A DNA stretch of 64,000 bases from Variovorax sp. SG517 (GTDB lineage Bacteria; Pseudomonadota; Gammaproteobacteria; Burkholderiales; Burkholderiaceae_C), in NCBI RefSeq assembly GCF_013376045.1, contig NZ_JABMJG010000006.1, positions 186,001 through 250,000 on the forward strand. The letters run 5' to 3'. The translations under genes and the position numbers were made by a program. This document shows positions 25,384 to 34,871 of this stretch, piece by piece. How positions within the stretch are numbered: the first letter of the stretch is position 1; the number at the start of each line of letters is the position of its first letter. A model generated the notes under the pieces. That model saw nothing but the letters and a program-made list of their open reading frames with translations. It ran no database searches and had not been told where the DNA came from.

Positions 25384-25800
25384 TCAGGCTGCATGCTCCG
25401 ATGCCGCCTCGCGACACGAGCCGCTTGCGCGGGCCTTCAGGCCCCGGGGGTTCACGCGGATGCCCGTGCTTTCCTGTTGTTCATGCAGCCACTGCACGAG
25501 ACGTTCGGCGCGCGTGACGCCGATGCCGCGCACCGGATACCACCAGGTGGTGCCCGTGTCGTTGATGCGCTGCGCCAGCTGTCTCAGCGTGCCGAAACCC
25601 GCCTGCGCGAGCCGTTCGGACAACAAGGGATCGAACCAGATCGCCACGCTGTCATGTGCCTGCGGCGCGTCCGCGCGCGATCGAACCGCGTCCCTCTCCC
25701 ATGCGCGGGGCGTTCCGGTCTTCTGTGCGCTCAGCGGATGATGTGGCCTGCCCGTGACCGCTCCCTTCGCCTGAACGGCAATTCGCGGGGTGCTTTTCAT
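25384..25800 (-). CDS. Truncated integrase N-terminal region (DUF3701-like domain)
   Basis: 138 aa. Residues about 45-115 (DPLLSERLAQAGFGTLRQLA ... WWYPVRGIGVTRAERLVQWL) resemble the DUF3701 domain that precedes the catalytic part of some large tyrosine recombinases. No R-H-R-Y catalytic domain follows, so it is a fragment or a stand-alone DNA-binding piece. The ATG at 25800 has a good AGGAGA site. It lies beside an IS21 remnant, marking a former mobile element. Confidence 0.55.
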   Translation of the reverse strand: MKSTPRIAVQAKGAVTGRPHHPLSAQKTGTPRAWERDAVRSRADAPQAHDSVAIWFDPLLSERLAQAGFGTLRQLAQRINDTGTTWWYPVRGIGVTRAERLVQWLHEQQESTGIRVNPRGLKARASGSCREAASEHAA

Positions 25801-26032
25801 GCGTCTCCTGTCTGGGTTCTCGTGTGCGCACGGAAGGGCGCGCGCGATCGGCTTCGCCCCGCGACCCGCGCACACCGTGGATCGGAATCGAACAGACCCT
25901 GCACGGGACATGCCAGGCGCCAGGGCGTTGATCCACAACGGTATTTCTGGCGCACCGGGCCGCCGATGTGCGCCATTCAGACAAATTGCATGCCCAAGCT
26001 TCGGACATGTGTCTGAACAGCGATCAGTATTT

Positions 26033-26588
26033 ACCAGATGAGCGGGCCCGTGCGATACACCGGTACGCCCGGATTTCAAGACCCCCAGCCAGCACCTGTG
26101 CCATGACCCCGTCTCCGCCAGGATGCCTGAGCAGCGACTGGTGCAAGCGCATCAACGGCGCCGGCAGATCCAGGAACGGCGTGCCGTTGCGCAAGGCGCC
26201 CGGTTTGCGCTGCACCAACTTGATGTAGTGCTGCCGGTCGTAGCTGGTCTGGTCGCTGCCCGGCAGCCGGGCATGGCTGGCCAGGCCAGCCGCTCGACGT
26301 AGCCGTCGAAGGGGAGCGGCATGGGCATGAGGTGATGCTTCTCCAGCTCCCACATCTCTGCCACGGTGAGCTGCCGATGGATTGGGTGCGTGGTGTCACT
26401 CCACACCGAACGACACCGCTCGCTCGGCCAGGCATTGAGTTCGATGAACGAGCCAAAGCGCCGGGTTGCGGCTGGGGTAGGCCACCAGCCAGAAGGCTCG
26501 GCTGGCGCACAGCTTCATGTGCGCCACTTGCACGTTGTAGAACACGCCACCGACGACCATGGCTTCGACGCTCCAGTCGCACTTGAGG
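26033..26588 (-). pseudogene. IS21-family transposase (IstA) remnant
   Basis: Three pieces in different frames: CDWSVEAMVVGGVFYNVQVAH (26588 down to about 26400), HPIHRQLTVAEMWELEKHHL with FDGYVE (26390-26280), and DQTSYDRQHYIKLVQRKPGA to RHPGGDGVMAQVLA (26260-26080). All match the rve domain and C-terminus of IstA, but with internal deletions and frameshifts. No IstB gene or intact ends are visible. Confidence 0.72.
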
Positions 26589-26679
26589 GCCCCTTAGTAC
26601 GTGTGGTGACTTCGAGCAGCTCTTTTCTTGATCTTTCGCAGACCGACGAATCGCCTGTTCGCCTCTGGAACAAGGGCTC

Positions 26680-27672
26680 CTACGAAAGCCGAAACGACTC
26701 GCCCCGGCTGGCTCGCCACCTCCGAAGGGGCACATCAACTGCGTGAAAGCAGATCGCGGCCAAGGTGACGGACAACGACAAAGTCACGCTCAGCTTGAGC
26801 CACGGGGATGTCGACTTGGCAAATAGCGAAACTATGGGAAAGTGCCAAAGGTAGATCCCATACGACAGTCTGCCGATGTAGACCAACGGTGGCCAGGAAA
26901 GCAATCGGCTCCTCGCGCTCGCGGCCGCATGGCAGATCAGCACGAAGGCGGCGAGCTCCGCCAAAGTGATGCGAAGTGTCACCGCTTCGAGCTGATCCGC
27001 GGTCGGTAGCGACGGCAGTGCAGCATCAAACGCGAGTGCGCCAAGGGCAACCAACAACGCCCATCTTGAGACCCTGAACTGAGTCAGTGCTGCGATCGCA
27101 CCAAGCATGATGCCGCTCGTGCGCGTATCGAAGCTGAAATAGGCCTGCTTCCACCCCAACGTCCACGCAACGCCATAGCGCCACGCGGTGATCACCGCGA
27201 ATGCAGCCAGAAGCCATGTGACCGGGCGGCGCGTCCGCAGAAGCAGCGGCAGCAGAAACGGCCAAAGCAGGTAGAACTTCTCCTCGACGCCGAGTGACCA
27301 CGTATGCCCAATGGTGTTCGTCGGGTTCCAAAAGGCCAGCGCGTAGTCGTAGATATAAAGCGCGCCGAGCGTGGCGGCGAGCCACTGGGTATCCGAAGGC
27401 CACAGAAAGGGAGCTAGCGCCAGGTAGGCCGCAAGCAGGAGTAGCAGGGTCGGATAGAGCCTGATGGCACGGCGCACATAGAAGCGAGCAACATCGATGG
27501 CGCCGCTTCTGTACTCCGCCGCCAGCAAAGAGGTGATGAGGAACCCGGACAGCACGAAGAAAACGTCCAGCCCCACGAACCCGCCCCTGGCTCCCGGCAT
27601 GCCGCAATGGAACAGGACGACGGCGAGCACCGAAATGGCACGGACGCCGTCGAGCGCTGGGTTGTATTGCAT
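26680..27672 (-). CDS. Membrane acyltransferase (OafA/YrhL, acyltransferase 3 family)
   Basis: 330 aa with about ten hydrophobic helices. The N-terminal ALDGVRAISVLAVVLFHCG carries the conserved Arg and His of the family, and GLDVFFVLSGFLIT and HTWSLGVEEKFYLLWP follow. These proteins O-acetylate lipopolysaccharide, peptidoglycan or exopolysaccharide at the inner membrane. No C-terminal SGNH domain is present. Single gene beside mobile-element debris, consistent with a variable surface-modification function. Confidence 0.9.
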   Translation of the reverse strand: MQYNPALDGVRAISVLAVVLFHCGMPGARGGFVGLDVFFVLSGFLITSLLAAEYRSGAIDVARFYVRRAIRLYPTLLLLLAAYLALAPFLWPSDTQWLAATLGALYIYDYALAFWNPTNTIGHTWSLGVEEKFYLLWPFLLPLLLRTRRPVTWLLAAFAVITAWRYGVAWTLGWKQAYFSFDTRTSGIMLGAIAALTQFRVSRWALLVALGALAFDAALPSLPTADQLEAVTLRITLAELAAFVLICHAAASARSRLLSWPPLVYIGRLSYGIYLWHFPIVSLFAKSTSPWLKLSVTLSLSVTLAAICFHAVDVPLRRWRASRGESFRLS

Positions 27673-27850
27673 GGATGGAGGCGCCCACGGCAGCGGGCCG
27701 AAAGCGCGGAATTATCACGCGCACGTGCCGGCCCTTCTCGTACGCAGGATCTCCGCGGCAACCCACGCCCTCCTGGCGAAAAGCGATACGCTTCGGGCGC
27801 GCCCCGCATACGGAGGCGCCACCCGAGGACACGAACTCCCGACACAGGAT

Positions 27851-29725
27851 ATGAAGAGAGCCATTTCAGCCGCACTGGTGCTCGCGGCGGCCATGGTCGC
27901 GCCGCTGACACACGGCCAGGAGCCCCAGCTGGATCCCGACACAGGCTTGCCCGCATCACGCCCCTTCGCCTTCCCCGACCTGGGGGGCGTTTCGCCGTTC
28001 TGGTCCGCCCGCCGCACCGGTTACATCACGACCTCGGACGGAACACGGCTGCGCTACAGCGTTCTCCTGCCGAAGGGAAGCGGCAGGTTTCCAGTGATCC
28101 TGACCCTCAATGGCTACGACGCCGGCTCCATCGGCGGCGCGCCCTACCTCAGGCACAAGACATCCATGTCCGTCGAGCTCGACAAGCGGCTCGTGGAGGC
28201 CGGCTACGCAGTGATGGGCGTCAACGCGGCGGGCACGGGCTGCTCGAACGGCAGACTCGAATACATCCGCCCGCAGTTGGGCCTGCACGGCGCGCAAGCC
28301 GTCGAGTTCGCCGCGGCGCAGCCATGGTCCGACGGCCGCGTGGGCATGGTCGGTTCGTCGTACAGCGGCTCGTCCCAGGTCGCGACGGCGCAGAACCGGC
28401 CGCCGCATCTTCTCGCCATCGTCCCGGGCATGGTGCTGACGGACTACCGCGACGCCATCGCGCCGGGCGGCGTACCGGCGCCGGGATTCCTGACGCCCTT
28501 TCGGATGCTTTTCCGTGCCTTCTGGAGCGAACTCGTCGCCGAGGTCGCCAAGGAAGAACGCGACGCCGATTGCCTGAAACAGGTCGAGCAGAACCTCAAG
28601 GCCGAGGAAACGAACTCGGGCATGCATCTCTCCGTGGCACACCCCCTGCGCGACGAATACATGAAAACCCTCGACCTGGCGCGCCATGCGGATCGCATAG
28701 ACGCCCCCGTCCTTTCCCTGGAAGCCTTCCAGGACCAGGCCATCACACCGCGCAGCAGCCACTACCAGAGCAGGCTAAACCCTGAAAAGCTGTGGCTCTA
28801 CCAGACGAACGGCCCGCACGACATGTATCTTGCCAAGGCTTTCCAGGAGACGGCCATCCGCTTTCTGGACCGCTTCGTCAAAGGACAGGACAACGGCTTC
28901 GAGCGCGACACGCCCCGCACCACGGTGTGGATGGAGGCATCCCGCACTGGCGACAGCGTGCTGGATCGACGCTCTTCACCCAAGCCGCGCTGGCTCATAC
29001 GAAAGGGGCCAATCAGGCCGGCCGACCTGTCTGTCAAGGAATTCCACCTGGGCGCCGGCAATGTTCTTTCCGAAACGATCACCTCAGGTGCTGCCGACGC
29101 GTTCGACTATCCCGGCACCGGCGTCGTCGTCAACGACGTAACCGGCACCACCTTCTGGGGCCCGCTGCCGGGCGACTGGAAGAAGGCCAGCGTGGCCTAC
29201 ACCTCGCCGGCCCTCGAGCAGGACATGATGGTCTACGGCCCCGGCAGCGCCGACCTCTGGATCATGGCCAACGCCGGGGATGCCGACATCCAGGTGACGG
29301 TCACCGAACTGCGACCCGACGGCCAGGAAACCTACGTCCAGCGCGGCTGGCTGCGGCTGTCCAACCGTAACCTCGATACCGCGCGCTCGACGCCGCTGCT
29401 CCCGATCCATCTCGAGGATCCGGGGCAACTGATGCCACTGCTGCCCGGTCGGCCGGTCTTCGCGCGCGTCGAGATCAACAAGATGGGCCACTATTTCCGC
29501 AAGGCTTCCAGGCTGCGCATCTGGATCGATACGCCGGCCCAGACGGGCGGCCTCGTGTTCGACACCTTCACGCAGCAGCAGCGGGTGTACGTACTGCACA
29601 ACGCACGATACGACTCTGTCGTGCGCCTGGGCATCCTTGCGGATGTCGAAGGCCCGCCGACCTACCCGGAGTGCGGCCGGATGCTGCTGCAGCCCTGCCG
29701 CCGCGACCCTCTGGCCGGCCCCTGA
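27851..29725 (+). CDS. Secreted CocE/NonD family hydrolase (S15 peptidase-like)
   Basis: 624 aa. Signal peptide (residues 1-22, ending THGQ). Alpha/beta-hydrolase part with nucleophile Ser170 in GSSYSG, then the helical cap and a C-terminal jelly-roll (about residues 390-600, PepX_C) typical of X-Pro dipeptidyl peptidases, cocaine esterase and cephalosporin acylase-like enzymes. Likely a periplasmic esterase or amidase; substrate unknown. The ATG at 27851 is the one that directly precedes the signal peptide. Confidence 0.85.
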   Translation: MKRAISAALVLAAAMVAPLTHGQEPQLDPDTGLPASRPFAFPDLGGVSPFWSARRTGYITTSDGTRLRYSVLLPKGSGRFPVILTLNGYDAGSIGGAPYLRHKTSMSVELDKRLVEAGYAVMGVNAAGTGCSNGRLEYIRPQLGLHGAQAVEFAAAQPWSDGRVGMVGSSYSGSSQVATAQNRPPHLLAIVPGMVLTDYRDAIAPGGVPAPGFLTPFRMLFRAFWSELVAEVAKEERDADCLKQVEQNLKAEETNSGMHLSVAHPLRDEYMKTLDLARHADRIDAPVLSLEAFQDQAITPRSSHYQSRLNPEKLWLYQTNGPHDMYLAKAFQETAIRFLDRFVKGQDNGFERDTPRTTVWMEASRTGDSVLDRRSSPKPRWLIRKGPIRPADLSVKEFHLGAGNVLSETITSGAADAFDYPGTGVVVNDVTGTTFWGPLPGDWKKASVAYTSPALEQDMMVYGPGSADLWIMANAGDADIQVTVTELRPDGQETYVQRGWLRLSNRNLDTARSTPLLPIHLEDPGQLMPLLPGRPVFARVEINKMGHYFRKASRLRIWIDTPAQTGGLVFDTFTQQQRVYVLHNARYDSVVRLGILADVEGPPTYPECGRMLLQPCRRDPLAGP

Positions 29726-29727
29726 GC

Positions 29728-30615
29728 TCAGGACAGTCGCGCGATTTCCGAGGCGACGAACTCGATGAAAAGGCGCAGGCGCGCCGGCGCCTGCCGCCCA
29801 AACGCGTGCAAGGCGGAAATGGACACGGGCGGCAGCGGCCGGCGCGGCAGCAGGGGGACCAACCGGCCCGCTTCGATGTCGTCCTGCACGAACAGGCGCA
29901 GGACCTGCGCGACACCGAGGTCGCCCAGCGCCGCGATGCGCAGCGCTACGCTGTTGTCGGCATCGAATGCGCTGTCTGTGTGCAGCACCGTGCCGTCGGC
30001 GAATCGGATGGGAAACGCCTTGCCGCCCAGCATGTAGCGCACATGCGCGTGCTCGCGCAGCGCCTCGACCGAGTCCGGCATGCCTCGGCGGGCGATATAG
30101 CCGGGCGACGCGACCAGCACGAGCGGCATCTCGGCGAGGCGGCGCACCGTCAGGTCGGAATCCGCGATCCGGCCGGCGCGGATCGCGACGTCGTAGCCCT
30201 CTCGGATCAGGTCGACCTGCCGATCGACCAGGCTCACCTCCAGCTTGACGCCTGGATGCCGGGGAATGAACCTCTCGACCACAGGACCCAGAAGAATGCG
30301 TCCGAGATCGCCGGGGGCGGTGACGCGCAGCAACCCCCGGGCGCCGCTGACAGGCTTCACCACATCGCTCGCTTCATCGAGCGCGCGCAGCAAGGGAGCA
30401 ATCCGCTCGTAGTAGGCGCTGCCCTCCTGGGTCAGTGACAGCACGCGCGTCGAGCGCTGAAAAAGGCGCACGCCGAAATATTGCTCCAGGCGCGCTACGC
30501 CCTTGGAAACCGCCGACGGTGAGGTGCCGAGCACTCGTGCGGCCGCGCTGAACGAGCCGGCCTCCACCGTACTTACAAAGGCGACCAGGCCGGGTGCGTG
30601 ATCAAGGGGGTTCAT
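29728..30615 (-). CDS. LysR-family transcriptional regulator (CrgA/DhcR-like)
   Basis: 295 aa. HTH AGSFSAAARVLGTSPSAVSK (residues 19-38) and PBP2_CrgA-like effector domain (VSLVDRQVDLIREGYDVAIR). Divergent from the SDR gene at 30713 and probably its regulator; convergent with the CocE gene, whose stop is only 2 nt away. Confidence 0.9.
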   Translation of the reverse strand: MNPLDHAPGLVAFVSTVEAGSFSAAARVLGTSPSAVSKGVARLEQYFGVRLFQRSTRVLSLTQEGSAYYERIAPLLRALDEASDVVKPVSGARGLLRVTAPGDLGRILLGPVVERFIPRHPGVKLEVSLVDRQVDLIREGYDVAIRAGRIADSDLTVRRLAEMPLVLVASPGYIARRGMPDSVEALREHAHVRYMLGGKAFPIRFADGTVLHTDSAFDADNSVALRIAALGDLGVAQVLRLFVQDDIEAGRLVPLLPRRPLPPVSISALHAFGRQAPARLRLFIEFVASEIARLS

Positions 30616-30712
30616 TGCGGACTCCTGGGCACAAGTGTTTCCATTTCTACCCACTACTTCATTGGCAGGGGGAACCTAGATGGAAGTCTTCTGCATCAAC
30701 CAAGGAAACTTC

Positions 30713-31462
30713 ATGCAAAGACTCTCCGGCAAAGTCGCCCTCATCACCGGCGGCAACAGCGGCATCGGCCTCGCGACAGCCCAGGCCTTCGCGGCCGAAG
30801 GCGCTCGCGTCGCCATCGTGGGAAGGCGCCAGGACGCCGTCGATGCCGCGCTGGCACATCTCGGATCGGATGCAATGGGCTTCGTCGGCGACGTCGCCGA
30901 TCTCTCGATGCACGAACGGCTGATAGAGGTCGTCAAGAACCGCTTCGGTGCCATCGACATCTACATGGCGAACGCTGGCACAGCCATCCTCGAGCCCTCC
31001 TCGGCCGTCACAGTGGACAACTTCGACCTGCAGTTCGCGATCAACACGCGCGCGGTGTTCTTTGGCGTGACCCGCGCATTGCCCCTCATGCGCGACAAGG
31101 GGTCGATCATTCTCACGAGCTCGATCGCTGGCACCAAGGTCATGGACAACCATGCGGTCTATGCAGGCAGCAAGGCGGCCGTCGAAGCCTTCGCGCGCAG
31201 CTGGGCACTGGAACTCAAGGCGCGCGGCATCCGGGTGAATGTACTGAGCCCCGGGCCGGTCGATACGCCCATCCTGGCGAAGCTCGGCATCTCCGACGAC
31301 GTGCGCCCGGAGTTCGACAAGCAGATGGCCGCCGCGATCCCGTTGGGCCGCATGGGCCGGCCCGACGAACTCGCGAAAGCAGCGCTCTTCCTGGCCAGTG
31401 ACGACAGCATGTACGTCACCGGCGTCAACCTGAAGGTCGACGGCGGCATGTCGCTGACCTGA
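30713..31462 (+). CDS. Short-chain dehydrogenase/reductase (classical SDR)
   Basis: 249 aa. TGGNSGIG cofactor motif near residue 12, NAG motif, catalytic Ser (ILTSSIAG), YxxxK as YAGSK, and the VNLKVDGG C-terminus. The ATG at 30713 is used because AAGGAA lies 6 nt upstream; an earlier ATG at 30680 adds 11 residues not seen in the family. Divergent LysR regulator. Confidence 0.9.
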   Translation: MQRLSGKVALITGGNSGIGLATAQAFAAEGARVAIVGRRQDAVDAALAHLGSDAMGFVGDVADLSMHERLIEVVKNRFGAIDIYMANAGTAILEPSSAVTVDNFDLQFAINTRAVFFGVTRALPLMRDKGSIILTSSIAGTKVMDNHAVYAGSKAAVEAFARSWALELKARGIRVNVLSPGPVDTPILAKLGISDDVRPEFDKQMAAAIPLGRMGRPDELAKAALFLASDDSMYVTGVNLKVDGGMSLT

Positions 31463-31469
31463 AACCAGC

Positions 31470-34220
31470 TCAGGCAGAAACGTTGCCGCGCTCATCTCCC
31501 ATGCGGGCCAGATCGCGCGCGGCACGCAGTTCCCAGGCATGGGCGCCTTGCGCGCGAGCAAGCTCCAGGGCCTGCCGGCAAAGCGACTCCGCCATGCCGG
31601 CATTTCCCTGCAGTGCTTCACGCCGGGCCATGGCCCGGTACACCTCGGCCGCGCTCCACTGCCCTCCTCCGCGCATCGCACGCGCCAGCAGATCGTCGTC
31701 CACCCATGCCAGGCAGAAGGTCACGAGCATCTCCCGGCGTGGCATGTCCATGCCGAGGGCCTTGCCGGCCACCTGCTCGATGTAGGCCTTGCGCTCCTCG
31801 GCGGCATCGAATTCCTCGAGCCTGAGTGCGTCGTCGTAGCACGATGCCCATTCGTGCCAGTAGTCGAGCCCCTTCGACCGGGTCTCGCGTAGCATCGCAT
31901 CGACCCATGCGCGCGCCGTCGGCCGCTCACCGGTCCAGATCGCCACGGGACAGATCCAGAACAGCGCGACGCACAGCGACATCGCGTGACCCAGTGCCTC
32001 GGCCTCCTCAACACAGCGCCGCGCGGTGCTCATCGCCGACTGCATGTCGCCCTGGATCCACAGTGTCCTGGCCAGGATGGCCATGGCCGTGATGCGCGCA
32101 TCTGGCTGGAAGGTATTGCCCTGGTTGTGCCGGATGGCAGCATCGACGTCCATCGCGGCTTCGGCGTGCGTCTGCGCCTCTGCCAGCGCGCCGCAGAAGA
32201 AGCTTGCGAGCGCGAGCATGCGATGCGACAGGTTGCGCGTCACGTCGCTCTCAGACTGGAGCGCATAGGCCCTCAGTGCCTCGGCATGCTGCAACGCAGA
32301 GGGATAGTCCCCGCGCGTGACGTTGAGCGCGCACAAGCCCCAGCGTGCCTGGAACTCGAGGGTTCTCACCTTGAACGCCAGCGCGGCATCCAGGGCGCGC
32401 TCGCAGGCCTGCGTCATGTCCGCCACGCTGCCGCCGGTGTGCCACAGCGCGTTGTAGAGCGCCAGTTGAAGCCAACCGGCAGCCAGGTGGTCAGGTCGCG
32501 GCAGCGTCTGCACATAGGTCAATACCGTCCGGACCCGGTCGCGGTACTCGCCGACCTCCGACAGGCGGAACCACAGCGGCGCCGAGCCAATGGTCAACGC
32601 CCCTGCGATGTCCGGATCCTCGTCCTGGGCCACGCTGGCGTCCAAGGCCGCGCGGACGTCGTCCAGCAGCGTGCCGTAGCACTGCACCCACTCTCGGGCA
32701 TCGAGCGAGGCCAGGTCGGCCGTGGCGCTGCCCATCAGGTCGAGCATCACCCGCGCGTGCCGCCTTGACACCAGTTTCTGCTCTCCCGCGCGCAGCATGA
32801 GTGCCTGGGCATAGCTCCGGGTGGTGTCGAGCAGCCGATAGGGGCGGTGCACTCCTTTCTCTTCGTCATAGACCACGAGCGACTTGCTGGCCAGCGAGAT
32901 CAATGCATCCGAAGCCACGTCGGGATCCAGATCGCTCGCAACGACGCTGAGCGCCGCCTCGGCATCGAAGTGCGCTCGGAAGATCGACAGCCTGCGAAAC
33001 AGCATCAGCTCGGGCGCGCCAAGGAGGCCCACGCTCCAGTCGAGCGTCGCCGCGAGCGTGCGCTGCCGTGGTAGCACGGCCCGCCGGATCGTCGAATGAA
33101 GACGCATGTGGTCGTCGAGCCTCAGCGCGAGATCGCTGGCTGACTGCGCGCCAAGACGTGCCGCCACCAGTTCGATGGCCAGCGGGATGCCGTCGACCTG
33201 CTGACAAATGCGTGCGAGCGGGGCCGCGCTCGCATCGTCGAATGCATCGGTGCCCGCCGCACGGGCGCGCTCGACGAGCAATTGCACAGCCGGTGAGTCC
33301 AAGGCGTTGGCCAGCGAGACGGAGGCATCCTCGTGTACCGCCAGAGGCAGGAGCCTGGACACATGCTCACCCTCGATGCGCAAGACCTCGCGGCTGGTCG
33401 CGAAGATGTGCAGGTCCGGCAATGCGGCGAGGAACCTGTGGAGCAACGGCGCCAACGTCTCGATGACGTGCTCGCAGTTGTCGACCAGCAGCAGGGCTTG
33501 CGTGCCTTCCAGGCGCTGGATGATGGCCTGCGCGACCTCCGGCACGTCGCCGCGCACCCCCAGGGCGCGCGCGACCGTACTCAGCACGTGCTCCTGCGAA
33601 GTCAATGGCGCCAGATCGATGAAGCAGACGCTGCCACCGTGAACCTCCCTGTATCGCTCCGCGACACGCACCGCCACGCTGGTCTTGCCCACGCCACCCG
33701 CCCCAACCAGCGTGACCAGTCGGCTCTCGGACAGCATGGAAAGAAGCCGCGCCATCTCGACGTCGCGTCCTATCAGCTTAGAAAAGCGCACGGGCAACGC
33801 CGCCAATACGGCTGCATCTTCCTCGATGGGGGCAGAAGCCTCTGCGAGTGCGACGACCTCGGACGGGCCGAATTCACGACGAACCCTGCCCAGGAAGATA
33901 TAGCCGCGAAGCGGGATATTGGAGATCCACTCGACACAGCCATTCCCGTCATCGGGCTCGCCCAGCGCCTTTCGCAGGATCGACATGTGCACGCGGACAC
34001 TGGCTTCCTCGACCACGACGTCAGGCCACACCGCCGCAAGCAGTTCATCCTTCCCGACGACCTCCCCCGCTCGCTTCAGCAGCTCGAGCAGGAGGCCGAA
34101 AGCCCTGGAGCCCAAGCGGATCGGCAATCCATGACGTTCAAGCCGCCTTTGCGCCTCCCACAGCGAGAACGATCCGAAGCGCCAGACGCACGAGCCGGCT
34201 TCGGCCGATGCGTCAGGCAC
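31470..34220 (-). CDS. Winged-helix / NB-ARC ATPase / TPR regulator
   Basis: About 916 aa from a GTG at 34220 that overlaps the stop of the upstream LuxR gene; GTG at 34232 or 34262 is also possible. Residues about 12-111: OmpR-type winged helix. Residues about 145-420: STAND/NB-ARC NTPase with P-loop GAGGVGKT (173-180), Walker B ALLLVDNCEH and an FATSRE sensor. The C-terminal half is a TPR-like helical repeat region. STAND regulators switch on ATP and inducer binding. Closely related to the truncated gene at 47895. Confidence 0.85.
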   Translation of the reverse strand: MPDASAEAGSCVWRFGSFSLWEAQRRLERHGLPIRLGSRAFGLLLELLKRAGEVVGKDELLAAVWPDVVVEEASVRVHMSILRKALGEPDDGNGCVEWISNIPLRGYIFLGRVRREFGPSEVVALAEASAPIEEDAAVLAALPVRFSKLIGRDVEMARLLSMLSESRLVTLVGAGGVGKTSVAVRVAERYREVHGGSVCFIDLAPLTSQEHVLSTVARALGVRGDVPEVAQAIIQRLEGTQALLLVDNCEHVIETLAPLLHRFLAALPDLHIFATSREVLRIEGEHVSRLLPLAVHEDASVSLANALDSPAVQLLVERARAAGTDAFDDASAAPLARICQQVDGIPLAIELVAARLGAQSASDLALRLDDHMRLHSTIRRAVLPRQRTLAATLDWSVGLLGAPELMLFRRLSIFRAHFDAEAALSVVASDLDPDVASDALISLASKSLVVYDEEKGVHRPYRLLDTTRSYAQALMLRAGEQKLVSRRHARVMLDLMGSATADLASLDAREWVQCYGTLLDDVRAALDASVAQDEDPDIAGALTIGSAPLWFRLSEVGEYRDRVRTVLTYVQTLPRPDHLAAGWLQLALYNALWHTGGSVADMTQACERALDAALAFKVRTLEFQARWGLCALNVTRGDYPSALQHAEALRAYALQSESDVTRNLSHRMLALASFFCGALAEAQTHAEAAMDVDAAIRHNQGNTFQPDARITAMAILARTLWIQGDMQSAMSTARRCVEEAEALGHAMSLCVALFWICPVAIWTGERPTARAWVDAMLRETRSKGLDYWHEWASCYDDALRLEEFDAAEERKAYIEQVAGKALGMDMPRREMLVTFCLAWVDDDLLARAMRGGGQWSAAEVYRAMARREALQGNAGMAESLCRQALELARAQGAHAWELRAARDLARMGDERGNVSA

Positions 34221-34839
34221 GAACCAATCCACGTTGCGTGGCCTGGATTGCCACCTGCGCACGCGAACGGACGTGCAGCTTCTCGCATATCCGGGCGACG
34301 TGCGCCTTCACGGTGTTGGCCGAGATGTCGAGCTTGCGCGCAATGCCCTTGTTGCAATCGCCCTTGACGAGGAAGCGCAGCACATCCTCTTCCCGGGCGG
34401 TCAGCCAGGTGCGAGGGGGGCAGCTGTCGAACAGTGCCGCCGCGCGGTTGCAGAGATAGTGCGAGCCGCCTCGCGCCACATGGCGGATGGCGTCGACCAG
34501 TTCGAGCGGATCGGCGCTCTGGAGCAGATAGCCACGCACGCCGCTGTGCATGGCTTGCGCGATCTCGCCCTCCTTGTCTTGGCGTGTCATCACCACGACG
34601 CGAGGTCGAGGGAGATCCCGCAGCGAAGCATCTGCACCGTTGCCAATCTCCGACGAGGCCGCCAGCAATCCCATTGCACTGCCGTAGTCCGTCACGACCA
34701 CGTCGGCGCAGCCCCGGTGAATGTCCGAAGCGGCTTGAACGTCGAAGTCCGGCTCCCGGTCGAGGAGCGCGACCAGACCTGCCATGACAAGCGGGTCCGC
34801 GTGCCGGACCCTGACGGAGATGATGGAGTTTTGTGACAT
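34213..34839 (-). CDS. LuxR-type response-regulator-like protein with altered receiver
   Basis: 208 aa. The receiver-like domain keeps Asp in DVVVTDY, but the N-terminal acidic pair is reduced (RHAD) and the conserved Lys in GYLLK is Gln (GYLLQS). The C-terminal LuxR HTH (about 140-205) reads LTAREEDVLRFLVKGDCNKG and ISANTVKAHVARI. Phosphorylation is doubtful. Upstream of and overlapping the NB-ARC regulator. Confidence 0.85.
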   Translation of the reverse strand: MSQNSIISVRVRHADPLVMAGLVALLDREPDFDVQAASDIHRGCADVVVTDYGSAMGLLAASSEIGNGADASLRDLPRPRVVVMTRQDKEGEIAQAMHSGVRGYLLQSADPLELVDAIRHVARGGSHYLCNRAAALFDSCPPRTWLTAREEDVLRFLVKGDCNKGIARKLDISANTVKAHVARICEKLHVRSRAQVAIQATQRGLVRA

Positions 34840-34871
34840 GGCGGAGAAACTCGGAGACTTTGGAAAGGTGT

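Noticed and set aside
30646..30682. Shared promoter element before the SDR gene
   Set aside because: A TTCTACC and a CCTAGAT are present but 22 nt apart, not 17.
34810..34836. TGTCACA-N15-CGTC on the minus strand
   Set aside because: It is inside the start of a coding sequence with a 15-nt spacer and no gene placed to use it.
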